Source: Pleionea sediminis
Lineage (GTDB): Bacteria; Pseudomonadota; Gammaproteobacteria; Enterobacterales; Kangiellaceae
Length of the DNA stretch: 64,000 nucleotides
Direction: 5' to 3'
NCBI RefSeq assembly: GCF_007570825.1
Contig: NZ_SUNB01000001.1
Span: 1,736,001-1,800,000, forward strand
The notes beneath the pieces were generated by a model. The model was not told the DNA's origin. It made no database searches and saw only the letters and a list, made by a program, of their open reading frames with translations. The stretch's first letter is position 1; every line of letters starts with the position of its first letter. A program made the position numbers and the translations under genes. Below are positions 10,045-18,605 of this stretch, piece after piece.

Positions 10045-10072
10045 GAAACCTTTTCGTCTTTTAACCGTCTTA
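10045..10072 (+). promoter_or_regulatory. Extracytoplasmic-stress (sigma-E/AlgU type) promoter candidate
   Basis: GAAACCT (10045-10051) resembles the sigma-E -35 GGAACTT at five of seven positions and GTCTTA (10067-10072) resembles the -10 GTCTAA at five of six, separated by 15 bases. Transcription from it would start close to 10078, the 5' hairpin of the candidate small RNA. Confidence 0.4.
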
Positions 10073-10077
10073 GTATA

Positions 10078-10196
10078 TGAATGCCAATGATGGCGTTCTC
10101 CCGCGACACCCTCCTTCGTAGCGGGAAATTGGATTCGGTTTCCCCAAGCCGAGTTCGTATCGCCTCCCACGTCACAGCGTCGGAGGCTTTCTTTTT
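10078..10196 (+). ncRNA. Candidate small regulatory RNA downstream of polA (Spot 42/ErsA position)
   Basis: About 120 bases with no reading frame fold into four consecutive hairpins: 10080-10086 with 10091-10097; CCCGC at 10100-10104 with GCGGG at 10121-10125; 10135-10141 with 10146-10152 around a CCCC loop; and a terminator stem GCCTCC/GGAGGC at 10162-10187 followed by a T-rich tail. The second loop exposes CCCTCCTT, complementary to Shine-Dalgarno sequences, as expected of an Hfq-type RNA that blocks translation starts. Its place just after polA is that of Spot 42 in enterics and ErsA in Pseudomonas, and the promoter candidate resembles the stress promoter that drives ErsA. The identity is inferred from structure and position; expression is not shown. 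Confidence 0.7.
10162..10196 (+). terminator. Rho-independent terminator of the candidate small RNA
   Basis: GCCTCC (10162-10167) pairs with GGAGGC (10182-10187), with an inner ACG/CGT extension, followed by TTTCTTTTTT. It also faces the 3' end of the convergent GST gene. Confidence 0.85.
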
Positions 10197-10201
10197 TGGG
10201 C

Positions 10202-10813
10202 TTAGCTTTTTATTTCTTCCATTGATATAAAGTTGGGTAAACGTTTAATTTTTGCTATCCACTCTACAATATTGGAGTAATCAGAAAGTGAGTAACCACC
10301 TTCTTCGGCGACGTGTGTATATGCAAATAAAGCAATGTCTGCGATACTATAATCATTTCCTGAAATCCATTGATTCATTGATAATTGCTGTTCCATAACA
10401 TCAAGTGCTTGATATCCTCTTTGATGTAAAGCCGGTAATTGATTTTGCCTTTCATGCTCAGCAGGCAAAAACTTTTTTATAAATCGAGCAACCGCAATCG
10501 CGGGCTCGTGTGAATACTGTTCGAAGAACATCCATTGAAGAACTTGAGCCTGTTGAAAAGTATCTTTTGGAAATAAATTGCTGTTTTGAGCCAAATAAAA
10601 TAGTGCGGCATTCGATTCGGGCAATCGTTTCCCATCATCCAATTCCAGCACTGGAACTTTTCCATTGCTGTTTATTTGTAAAAAGTGAGGCGTTTGAGTT
10701 TCACCATTAAGAATATCCACTTCGTTCCAGTGATATGGTATTTCTAACAATTCAGAGACTAAAGCTAACTTATAGCAGTTTCCCGAAGCTGACATGCCGT
10801 AAATAGTATTCAT
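10202..10813 (-). CDS. Glutathione S-transferase family protein
   Basis: A 203-residue cytosolic GST with the usual two-part build: an N-terminal thioredoxin-like domain (residues 1-75) with MSASGNCYKLAL near the start, the cis-proline segment GKVPVLEL and the glutathione-contacting ESNAALFYLA, then an all-helical domain with the N-capping box ISGNDYSIADIALFAY. Ser and Cys residues at the N-terminal active-site position suggest a beta- or Ure2/YfcG-like bacterial GST. The substrate cannot be predicted. It is divergent from elbB with a 108 bp spacer, and its 3' end meets the small-RNA terminator. Confidence 0.9.
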   Translation of the reverse strand: MNTIYGMSASGNCYKLALVSELLEIPYHWNEVDILNGETQTPHFLQINSNGKVPVLELDDGKRLPESNAALFYLAQNSNLFPKDTFQQAQVLQWMFFEQYSHEPAIAVARFIKKFLPAEHERQNQLPALHQRGYQALDVMEQQLSMNQWISGNDYSIADIALFAYTHVAEEGGYSLSDYSNIVEWIAKIKRLPNFISMEEIKS

Positions 10814-10921
10814 ACTTTTTCTCTCTTTATCTCGTTTATTTTTATAAGATTTAACGACGCTAATTGAAATGCTGTATTTTAAGTTTACTATGATTGAAAA
10901 GATTAATGATAGGAGAATGTA

Positions 10922-11578
10922 ATGACTAAAGTAGCAGTTATATTATCTGGATGCGGTGTGTTTGACGGTGCCGAAATTTGTGAGAGTGTTTTAACTCTCT
11001 GGGCTTTAGAGCAAGAGGGTGCAGAGTATCAATGCTTTGCTCCTAATATTGAACAAGCGCATGTCATTAATCATTTGAATGGCGAAGAAATGTCAGAGAA
11101 GCGAAATGTACTCGTTGAATCGGCACGAATCGCAAGAGGAAATGTAAAAGACTTAAAAGAGTTTGCTGCAAATGAATTTGATGCTTTGATTCTACCTGGA
11201 GGCTTTGGTGCGGCCAAAAACTTATCCAACTTTGCGTTTAAAGGAGCTGATTGTGACGTTAACTCGGATGTATTGCAGGCGTGTAAAGCAATGGCAGAAA
11301 GCAAAAAACCTTGTGGTTACATTTGTATATCCCCTGCGATCATTCCAAAAGTTTATGGCGAAGGTGCAAAGTTAACCATTGGTAACGATAAAGATACTGC
11401 TGAAAATATTGAAAAAATGGGTGGCGAGCATGTGAATTGCAGTGTTGATAAATTTGTTGTTGATGAAGAGTTAAGAGTGGTTTCAACACCAGCTTACATG
11501 CTTGCTGGAAATATAACAGAAGCTGCAAGTGGAATTACAAAGTTAGTTCATCATGTTGTTGGAATGATCGAACGCTAA
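10922..11578 (+). CDS. elbB: Isoprenoid biosynthesis glyoxalase ElbB
   Basis: A 218-residue DJ-1/PfpI-superfamily protein whose whole length matches ElbB: the start VAVILSGCGVFDGAEI, the central DALILPGGFGAAKNLS, GYICISPAII holding the nucleophile-elbow cysteine, and the end PAYMLAGNITEAASGI. In E. coli the homologue (also called YhbL/ScrP-27A) has weak glyoxalase activity and was linked genetically to isoprenoid supply. A good ribosome site (AGGAGA) lies 5 bases before the ATG. It is a single gene, divergent from the GST gene. Confidence 0.93.
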   Translation: MTKVAVILSGCGVFDGAEICESVLTLWALEQEGAEYQCFAPNIEQAHVINHLNGEEMSEKRNVLVESARIARGNVKDLKEFAANEFDALILPGGFGAAKNLSNFAFKGADCDVNSDVLQACKAMAESKKPCGYICISPAIIPKVYGEGAKLTIGNDKDTAENIEKMGGEHVNCSVDKFVVDEELRVVSTPAYMLAGNITEAASGITKLVHHVVGMIER

Positions 11579-11607
11579 TTAAGGCCAATTTATTAACGTT
11601 TTTTATT

Positions 11608-12816
11608 TCAAGTATCTGAAGCCACACGCCGGTTGAACAGCGTAAATGCGAGTATGCCGGCGATAATAAAAACAGGTACCGTGCTCATAATGAGGATGCC
11701 TTGCCACTTAAATTGAAATAATAACCAGCCAGAGCTTAAAGAAGCGAGAGCTTGAGTTCCAAACACCAATAAATCATTAAATGCTTGTACTTTAAATCGT
11801 TCTTGAGGCCGATAGGCCGTTGGCAAAAGAGATGTACCGGCAACAAATAAAAAGTTCCAACCAATCCCAAGTAATACGAGTGCTAACCAAAAAGCAGCGA
11901 ATGTTTGAGAAGTGTATGCAATGATCAAACATATTAAAAAGGCGACCAATCCAAAAGCCATCATGCGATAATGACCGAGCCTTTCTACAAGTAATCCTGA
12001 AATGAGTGAGGGTAGGTACATAGCCGCTACATGAGATTGGATAACCCACTTAGTGTGTGTCAGGCTGTGACCAAAATGATTGTGCATACTTAACGGAGTT
12101 GCCGTCATAATGAAGGCCATAACACCGTAACCAACAGCTGCAGCAAGAACAGCAATGATGACCGTTTGTTGGCTAAAAATTTCTTTTAAAGGTCGACCTA
12201 TTAATTTTCCATCCGGTGCATGAGCCACACTATTTTGAGTTCGAGTTAGCAGTAAAAAGCCAACGCAATACAGTGCGGCAAGTAAAATAAACGAACCAGC
12301 GTACTCAACGGACAATAAATTTTTTCCTAATAGAGACATTTCCGGACCAATAAAAGCCGCCAAAATACCTCCGAGTAATATGGTTGAAGCTGCTTTTGGA
12401 ATAGTGTCAGTTGGCACCAATTCCATGGCTGCAAATCGGTATTGTTGGACTGCTGCTGCCCCAGCCCCGACTCCAGTAGCTGCAACACAAAATAAAGCAA
12501 AGCTTTCAGCCATCAAGGCATAAGATGCGATTAATGCAGATAAAATACCCACGACGGCATAAGAGAGAAAAATTCTTTTTCTGCCATATCGACTCATTAA
12601 AAATGAAGCGGGTATCGCATTTAAGGCCAAGCCGACAATTGCTAAAGCAATGGGAAGCGTGGCTAATTGTTCGCTGGGTGCAATTTGGCTACCAATGATT
12701 CCTGCAATGAGTACAAGCATTGAAGTGCCAGATAGCATCAATGCATAACATAGCGTAAACAACCATACTTGCTTGGGCAGTTTGTGTGACAAGAAAGCCT
12801 TCCTTGAGTAAAGCAT
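11608..12816 (-). CDS. Major facilitator superfamily transporter
   Basis: A roughly 400-residue protein with 12 predicted membrane segments and the cytoplasmic-loop motif SRYGRKRIF between segments 2 and 3, typical of drug/proton antiporters and small-molecule exporters. The ATG at 12816 lies inside a perfect dyad and has no ribosome site. A TTG eight codons later (12792) is preceded by AAGGAAG at good spacing and may be the true start (MSHKLPKQVW). The substrate is unknown. The dyad covering the promoter suggests control by a repressor, but no regulator gene is adjacent. It is divergent from the OPT gene. Confidence 0.88.
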   Translation of the reverse strand: MLYSRKAFLSHKLPKQVWLFTLCYALMLSGTSMLVLIAGIIGSQIAPSEQLATLPIALAIVGLALNAIPASFLMSRYGRKRIFLSYAVVGILSALIASYALMAESFALFCVAATGVGAGAAAVQQYRFAAMELVPTDTIPKAASTILLGGILAAFIGPEMSLLGKNLLSVEYAGSFILLAALYCVGFLLLTRTQNSVAHAPDGKLIGRPLKEIFSQQTVIIAVLAAAVGYGVMAFIMTATPLSMHNHFGHSLTHTKWVIQSHVAAMYLPSLISGLLVERLGHYRMMAFGLVAFLICLIIAYTSQTFAAFWLALVLLGIGWNFLFVAGTSLLPTAYRPQERFKVQAFNDLLVFGTQALASLSSGWLLFQFKWQGILIMSTVPVFIIAGILAFTLFNRRVASDT

Positions 12817-12848
12817 GGTAAACGATTAATTATTATACGTTTACCATT
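12815..12848. promoter_or_regulatory. Operator-like dyad overlapping the MFS promoter
   Basis: A perfect 10 bp inverted repeat, ATGGTAAACG (12815-12824) and CGTTTACCAT (12839-12848), spaced by 14 bases. On the minus strand a perfect TATAAT -10 box (12837-12832) lies in the spacer, so a dimeric repressor bound here would cover the MFS promoter. Confidence 0.6.
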
Positions 12849-12999
12849 TGTTAATTGATAAGTTGATTGCGATTCAAGTAAGAATACCATGGAATTTAAG
12901 CCATCAACGACAGTTCGCATGTAAAATTATATTTGACGTTGAATTTGTCAGCTGGTTTGATCTACTTCTCTGATAAAACAATAATAAAGTGAGGTTAAT

Positions 13000-14985
13000 G
13001 TGAGTCAATCCAAAGGACTCGATAGTAAAGCTTATCGAGCAATGGAGCCGGGTGAACAATACGCTCCCTATATTTCCTCTCAAGAATCGATAGCGGAATT
13101 CACCTTCAAATCGGTCGGTTTAGGAATCCTTTTCGGTATTATTTTTGGTGCTGCAAATGCTTATTTGGGATTAAGAGCTGGCCTAACAATCAGTACTTCA
13201 ATTCCGGTTGCTGTTATGAGTGTTGCGGTATTTCGCTTGTTGGCGAAAGGTGGCATAAAAAGCACAATTCTCGAAACAAATATTGCGCAAACAACAGGAT
13301 CCGCATCGAGCTCTGTCGCTAGCGGAGTCATCTTTACCTTACCCGCTTTATTTATGTGGGGCGTCGATCCTGATTTATTGCAAATGACTATTCTTGCAAT
13401 GAGTGGCGGTCTTTTAGGAATATTATTCATGATACCGCTCAGAAAATTTCTTATTGAGCGTGAGCATGGCAAGTTGCCTTATCCTGAAGGCACTGCGTGT
13501 GCGGAAGTTTTGGTCGCGAATGAAGAAGGTGGTAACCGAGCTAAGTATATTTTCTATGGTATTGGTGTTGCTACAGTTTTCAAAACACTAACATCCTGGA
13601 TAAAGGTCATTCCAGATCATGTCAGCTTTAATATCCCATTTGTTAAAAAAGCTTCATTAGGTGTTGATTTATCGGCAGCTCTGTTTGGTGTGGGCTACAT
13701 TTTGGGACCACGAATCGCTCTAATTATGGTTGGTGGTGGCGTATTGTCATCGCTTATTATTATTCCCAGCATTGCAATTTGGGGAGATGCTCATACCACA
13801 CCGCTATTTCCTGAAACCGTAAAATTAATTAAAGATATGTCACCAGGTGAAATTTGGACGCGATATGTGCGCTATATTGGTGCTGGTGCTGTCGCGACGG
13901 CTGGAATTATCACTTTAATTCGAAACGTTCCTGTGATGCTTGAAAGCTTTAAAGTGGGTGCGAAACAGTTAGAGCAAAGAACACACGAAGACCATTCTAT
14001 TGCTGCAGATAATGCAGTACCAAGAACAAGCCGGGATTTACCGTTAAAGTATGTTGGTGTTGGAGTATTGGCGATTGTTTTGATATTGACGATTACTCCA
14101 ACGGCTTTTGGTGAAGTGGGAGGCATTGATACTCGATTGGTGGCTGCTATTTGTGTGGCTATATTTTCATTTTTCTTTGTCACAGTCGCTTCGCGAATTG
14201 TTGGTTTGGTCGGTGTTACTTCAAATCCGACCAGCGGTATGACTATTGCGGCACTACTGGGTACGGCAACCATCTTTTTAGCGATGGGGTGGACAGATAC
14301 CAGTGGAAAAGCGGCGACACTTATTGTGGGGTGTGTGGTTGCTATTGCCGCTTCTATTTCGGGCGACACTTCACAAGATTTAAAAAGCGGTTATTTATTA
14401 GGGGCAACTCCCAAAAGGCAACAGGCTGCTGAGTTAATTGGGGTGCTAACATCGGCGACATTTGTGTGTTTAGCAGTATTGTTACTCGCGGAAACTTTTG
14501 GTTTTGGTAGTAAAGAGTTACCTGCGCCACAAGCAACGCTTATGAAGTTAGTGATCGATGGTGTATTGGATCAAAATTTACCTTGGACATTGGTTGCTAT
14601 TGGCGCTGGAATTGCAATTGCGTGTGAAATTTTCCGAATACCTTCTTTGCCATTTGCTGTGGGAGTTTATCTTCCAGTTTCAACGATGACGCCTATTTTT
14701 ATTGGCGGAATGATTCGACATTATTTTGAAAAGCGAACCAAAAATAAAGAGCAGCTAGAAGGGCGCCGAGAAAAAGGTGTTTTACTCGGATCTGGCTTTG
14801 TCGGCGGAGAGGGATTACTGGGAGTCGGAATTGCTGCTGTGGCATTTATTCAATCGGCTAAGCCAGCAGGCATTGGTACTGGATGGACGGGTAGTGAGGT
14901 AATGGCTTCGGTTGTTGGTGCAATTGCTTTTACTTTACTTGTTGTTTGGTTTTTCAGATCCATACAAAGTACAAAAGCTGATTAG
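13000..14985 (+). CDS. OPT family oligopeptide transporter
   Basis: A 661-residue integral membrane protein of the oligopeptide transporter (OPT) family, starting with GTG after the ribosome site GAGG. Family patterns include GIIFGAANAYLGLRAGLTISTSIPVAV near the N-terminus, LPYPEGTACAEVL, NPTSGMTIAALLGTATIF and SGDTSQDLKSGYLLGATP. About 14-16 membrane segments are predicted. Bacterial members take up small peptides or metal chelates using the proton gradient. It is a single gene, divergent from the MFS exporter and followed by a terminator shared with the convergent DUF255 gene. Confidence 0.93.
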   Translation: MSQSKGLDSKAYRAMEPGEQYAPYISSQESIAEFTFKSVGLGILFGIIFGAANAYLGLRAGLTISTSIPVAVMSVAVFRLLAKGGIKSTILETNIAQTTGSASSSVASGVIFTLPALFMWGVDPDLLQMTILAMSGGLLGILFMIPLRKFLIEREHGKLPYPEGTACAEVLVANEEGGNRAKYIFYGIGVATVFKTLTSWIKVIPDHVSFNIPFVKKASLGVDLSAALFGVGYILGPRIALIMVGGGVLSSLIIIPSIAIWGDAHTTPLFPETVKLIKDMSPGEIWTRYVRYIGAGAVATAGIITLIRNVPVMLESFKVGAKQLEQRTHEDHSIAADNAVPRTSRDLPLKYVGVGVLAIVLILTITPTAFGEVGGIDTRLVAAICVAIFSFFFVTVASRIVGLVGVTSNPTSGMTIAALLGTATIFLAMGWTDTSGKAATLIVGCVVAIAASISGDTSQDLKSGYLLGATPKRQQAAELIGVLTSATFVCLAVLLLAETFGFGSKELPAPQATLMKLVIDGVLDQNLPWTLVAIGAGIAIACEIFRIPSLPFAVGVYLPVSTMTPIFIGGMIRHYFEKRTKNKEQLEGRREKGVLLGSGFVGGEGLLGVGIAAVAFIQSAKPAGIGTGWTGSEVMASVVGAIAFTLLVVWFFRSIQSTKAD

Positions 14986-14993
14986 TTTGAAAG

Positions 14994-15024
14994 AAGCGTC
15001 GAATCGTATTATTCGGCGCTTTTC
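14994..15024. terminator. Bidirectional terminator between OPT and DUF255 genes
   Basis: An 11 bp stem with one G-T pair (14994-15004 with 15011-15021) and a 6-base loop, followed by T-rich sequence in the plus direction. It overlaps the stop codon of the convergent gene. Confidence 0.65.
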
Positions 15025-17066
15025 TTGTTGAACAATGTATTTTCTAATTCAGAATATTCATTAATTGGTGCGCTACAATGAGTCTGATCGCAAACGATGG
15101 CGTAGCAATTGTTTTCCGATTTTGGATACTTTGCCTCGAGGCTCTCTGGGAGACTCTCATCATTAGCTATAAATAAAACATAATGATTATGAGTTTTTTG
15201 ATTGAGTGTTTGTTGCCAACGTATTCCCTCACTTCGTAATCCACGTATAACAATTAATGAGCTGGACTCGAAATCAAGCATGGCTCGTAAAATTGACGGA
15301 TAACCTAAGGGAGATAACTTTAATCGACTGGTAGAGTGCTCAAATACTTGATGAACTATATTTTGAATTTTCTTATCTGACTGCAGCCGTGCTAATTGAA
15401 TTAAAACTTGTAAAATTAATCCATTTCCGCTGGGCAATGCATCGTCAGCTAGTGAAATGACATTCATTGGTAAGTCTTCAGCATCTGAAAAATTAAAGAC
15501 CGGAGTGTCCTTTAAAAAGCGATGAATACATTGTTCGCACAATTCACATAGCCAGCGATAATTTTCATTAGACCATTCATATTTAAGAGATGTCATTAAA
15601 GCTTGCATTAAATACGCGAAGTCATCAACATTCGCCTTTTGGTAAGCACGTCCATCTTTTAAACAACTATAAAGCTCTGATTCTTGCCAAAGATTTTGGT
15701 GAATAAAGACCAGGGTATCATTGGCAGTGTTTATTATATCTTCATTGTTAAGTAGTTGTCCGGCTTTTAGTAAACCTGTTACAAGCAACGCATTCCAGCC
15801 CGTTAGAATTTTTTCATCTCGAGAGGGTTTCTCTCTTTTATTTCTATAGGACAGAAGTTTTTGTTTTATAGGTTCAAGTGCCCATTGAACTTGTTTTAAT
15901 GGGATACTCAGTTTTTCCGCGAGAGATTCATCGGAGTACCAACATTGAATATGCCATTGGTTATTAAAGTTAGGCGGTTGTGATAAACCAAGAGAGAGTT
16001 CAGCAATTTTCCACTCTTCTTCGGTTAATTGGTCGCGAACTTCGTTTTTTTCAAATACGTAAAATGTACCTTCTTTGCCATTCGAGTCAGCGTTGATAGC
16101 GGAATAGAATCCTCCATTATCACTAGACATTTCACTAACAAGCCACGAGTATGTCTTATAACATACCTCAGCAAGAAAGCCCTCTTTGCTAAATTTAGCT
16201 AAGTCAGCATAAAAGTTTATAAGTAGCGCATTGTCGTACAGCATTTTCTCAAAATGAGGTACGCCCCAGTGTTCATCAACACAATAACGAAAGAATCCAC
16301 CACTTAAATGATCAAATAATCCAATACGAGACATGCTTTGTGCCGTTCGCATCAAAGCTTGATAGATTTTTTCACTGGTTACAGGGCGCTTTGTCTGAAT
16401 GATATGCAATAGGGCACTTAATAATTGTGGCTGTGGAAACTTTGGCGCGCCTTGAAGCCCTCCCCACTGCTCATCTTGATTTTGCAAGTAATGTTCAACG
16501 AAATCTGAAGTATGCTGTTTTAGCGAGTAGCTTTCGGGCGTTGTAACATTGAGTTTTTCGATGCTTTCTGTAACCTTTTTGCGAACATTTTCAACATCTG
16601 TGTATTTACACTCATATATATCTTTAATGGTTGCGAGAATTTGTTGAAATGATGGTTGGTTATTAACAGTTCGATTGGAAAAGTAAGTGCCAATAAAAAA
16701 TGGCATTAAAGATTTAGGATCAATAAATACGGTTAAAGGCCAACCTCCAGCACGATGATTAAGGAGTTGGTGACATTGCTGGAATAGCTTGTCTAAATCG
16801 GGACGCTCTTCTCGATCGACCTTTATATTTATAAAGTGTTGATTCATGATATTGGCAGTTTCTTGATCAGAAAATGACTCTGCTTCCATAACATGACACC
16901 AGTGGCATGCAGAATAGCCAATTGAAAGTAAGATGGGCTTATTGATTGACCTGGCATGGTCCAATACTTGAGTCGTCCACTCTTGCCAGAATACCGGATT
17001 ATTTGCATGTTGCTGTAAATAGGGACTAGGACAATGGCTCAGATTATTTCTATTAAATGACGACAC
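15009..17066 (-). CDS. DUF255 thioredoxin-domain protein (YyaL/SPATA20 family)
   Basis: A 685-residue protein, the full length of this family. The N-terminal thioredoxin-like domain carries SACHWCHVME (a CxWC pair, residues about 53-56) and GGWPLTVFIDP; the remainder is an alpha/alpha toroid resembling N-acylglucosamine epimerases, with VPHFEKMLYDNALL and RDEKILTGWNALLV. It lacks a signal peptide and is predicted cytosolic. Family members are widespread from bacteria to man, but the biochemical role is not established. It is divergent from the DUF599 gene with only 73 bp between them. Confidence 0.92.
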   Translation of the reverse strand: MSSFNRNNLSHCPSPYLQQHANNPVFWQEWTTQVLDHARSINKPILLSIGYSACHWCHVMEAESFSDQETANIMNQHFINIKVDREERPDLDKLFQQCHQLLNHRAGGWPLTVFIDPKSLMPFFIGTYFSNRTVNNQPSFQQILATIKDIYECKYTDVENVRKKVTESIEKLNVTTPESYSLKQHTSDFVEHYLQNQDEQWGGLQGAPKFPQPQLLSALLHIIQTKRPVTSEKIYQALMRTAQSMSRIGLFDHLSGGFFRYCVDEHWGVPHFEKMLYDNALLINFYADLAKFSKEGFLAEVCYKTYSWLVSEMSSDNGGFYSAINADSNGKEGTFYVFEKNEVRDQLTEEEWKIAELSLGLSQPPNFNNQWHIQCWYSDESLAEKLSIPLKQVQWALEPIKQKLLSYRNKREKPSRDEKILTGWNALLVTGLLKAGQLLNNEDIINTANDTLVFIHQNLWQESELYSCLKDGRAYQKANVDDFAYLMQALMTSLKYEWSNENYRWLCELCEQCIHRFLKDTPVFNFSDAEDLPMNVISLADDALPSGNGLILQVLIQLARLQSDKKIQNIVHQVFEHSTSRLKLSPLGYPSILRAMLDFESSSLIVIRGLRSEGIRWQQTLNQKTHNHYVLFIANDESLPESLEAKYPKSENNCYAIVCDQTHCSAPINEYSELENTLFNKKSAE

Positions 17067-17139
17067 AGCTTCCTCAATTGTGTAGATTTAAGATTGAGAC
17101 TAAGCTCAACTATACACTTACTGAAAGATAATTTAAAAA

Positions 17140-17841
17140 ATGAGTTTTAACTTTATTTCGCCTTTAGATTGGACAGCTCTAGTTTGGTTTGCTTTATGTT
17201 GGGTCGGCTACGCTCTTTTTGCCCGTAGAAAGTCAAAAATTAAGCCGACTATAGCGACTTCTTTGAGTAGCGTTCGTGGAATTTGGATGAACCGAGTCTT
17301 AACTCGAGATGTTCGAATTGCCGACGTGACGGCTTTAGGAATTTTACAGCGAAATGTTACTTTTTTTGCTTCAACAACAATGTTTATATTGGCAGGTCTG
17401 TTAACCGTGCTTGGTGCTACGGAGAAAGTGATAGAACTAACGGATACCTTACCTTTTATCATTGAAAATACAAGAGCCAGTTGGGAATTTAAAATATTAA
17501 TACTGGTTTTTACATTTGTTTATGCGTTTTTTAAGTTTTCATGGAGTGTACGGCAATATAATTTTGGAATTGTTCTTGTGGGTGCTTCGCCAGATAGTGA
17601 CGCGACTCAAGAAGATAAAGATTTATTTATTGTTAATGCTAATCAAATTCTCTCGCGAGCCAACGACTCTTTTGCTCATGGGTTGAGAGCCTATTCTTTT
17701 GCCATGGCGTTATTAGCATGGTTTATTCATCCTGTGTTACTCATGGTGGTTTCTGCTTGGGTCGTTGGTGTTTTATACCGGCGAGAATTTCGCTCTTATA
17801 CGCTAGAAGCGTTAAAAGCGGCTGGAAAGCTCAATTACTAG
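17140..17841 (+). CDS. DUF599 family inner-membrane protein
   Basis: A 233-residue protein with about four or five membrane segments. The features are those of the DUF599 family: RGIWMNRVLTRDVRIADVTALG after the first segment, FFASTTMFILAGLL, a central KFSWSVRQYNFG and a C-terminal YRREFRSYTLEAL. The function of the family is unknown; the conserved charged cytoplasmic loops suggest partner binding rather than transport, which is a guess. It appears monocistronic, followed after 113 bp by a short gene in the same direction. Confidence 0.88.
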   Translation: MSFNFISPLDWTALVWFALCWVGYALFARRKSKIKPTIATSLSSVRGIWMNRVLTRDVRIADVTALGILQRNVTFFASTTMFILAGLLTVLGATEKVIELTDTLPFIIENTRASWEFKILILVFTFVYAFFKFSWSVRQYNFGIVLVGASPDSDATQEDKDLFIVNANQILSRANDSFAHGLRAYSFAMALLAWFIHPVLLMVVSAWVVGVLYRREFRSYTLEALKAAGKLNY

Positions 17842-17954
17842 CTTAAATTGAGCAAAGAGAAGGGAAAGCAGCCATAAAAGGATTATATGTTCGATTCATA
17901 TTGGATTCAGTTTTGCTGATATAGGATTAACTTACTTTAAGGAGGAGATGACAA

Positions 17955-18110
17955 ATGTTAGTAAGCTATATGATTTTTCGTGAGTCCAATGAATGGTTTG
18001 TTAAGCTAGACAATGGGTCGGTATTGGGATCGTATGGAACCTATGATCTCGCACATAAGAGTGCTCAGTTATTGATTGCGCTGTGCCGTGAACTCAAGAT
18101 TGTTTCTTAA
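17955..18110 (+). CDS. Small 51-residue protein, DUF2188-like pattern
   Basis: An ATG at 17955 is preceded by a perfect AAGGAGG ribosome site at ideal spacing and opens a 51-residue frame ending TAA at 18110. The product begins MLVSYMIFRESNEWFVKL and ends in a helical segment AHKSAQLLIALCREL. The pattern, a short beta-strand pair carrying a Trp followed by a helix with conserved Ala/Arg/Leu, resembles the small DUF2188-type proteins, although identity cannot be confirmed without a profile search. There is no signal peptide. The strong ribosome site is the main reason to call it real. Confidence 0.65.
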   Translation: MLVSYMIFRESNEWFVKLDNGSVLGSYGTYDLAHKSAQLLIALCRELKIVS

Positions 18111-18170
18111 TTCAATAGGGCTCTAAATTGTGCAGTTATATAATGCAGTATTTATTGCATTCTTGAAAAA

Positions 18171-18605
18171 TTATTGCCAACTATCATGAGCTGTAGATGT
18201 CGCAATAAGATTCGATTTTATACCACCAGACAAACAGTTATTTGCACTGGCAAAGCGATAATACTTTATGGTTCCCTTAGCTTCTTCGAGTAAAGACGAG
18301 TACTCGTGAGACTCTAAGATTGAAATAGCATCAGCATAGATGTATTTGACGCCGTAAATTGAACTTGAATAATGACTATCTGGCCATTCGATATTGTATT
18401 CAATAAAATGGTCGGGAACTTCACAGATATGAATATAGGCTTCGCCTCGATTAGCCTTGAGTCTATTTTTGCAGTGCCACCAAGCGCCTTTCAGGTTGTC
18501 GATAAAATAAAACCCTTCAAAGTTGCCGGTGCCATCGCCGGAATGTTTAAACCTTGGATTAAAGCGGTCGAAGTTATTGCGAGAGCCGTGAAACAACAAT
18601 GCCAT
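18171..18605 (-). CDS. Small protein with ADP-ribosyltransferase-like N-terminus
   Basis: A 144-residue protein whose first 45 residues, LFHGSRNNFDRFNP then GNFEGFYFIDNLKGAWWHCKN, follow the pattern of the ADP-ribosyltransferase fold seen in toxins and phage-type polyvalent proteins: a His in an L-x-H-G-S strand and a Tyr in a G-x-Y-F-x-D strand, followed by a helix. The third catalytic residue (Glu or Gln) is not evident. An AAGGA ribosome site precedes the ATG. It lies alone, convergent with the 51-residue gene, and no antitoxin or immunity gene was recognised. The family placement is tentative. Confidence 0.6.
   Translation of the reverse strand: MALLFHGSRNNFDRFNPRFKHSGDGTGNFEGFYFIDNLKGAWWHCKNRLKANRGEAYIHICEVPDHFIEYNIEWPDSHYSSSIYGVKYIYADAISILESHEYSSLLEEAKGTIKYYRFASANNCLSGGIKSNLIATSTAHDSWQ

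Noticed and set aside
18171-18605. Toxin-antitoxin pair with the 51-residue gene
   Set aside because: The two genes are convergent and separated by 60 bp, unlike toxin-antitoxin operons, and neither has antitoxin-like features.
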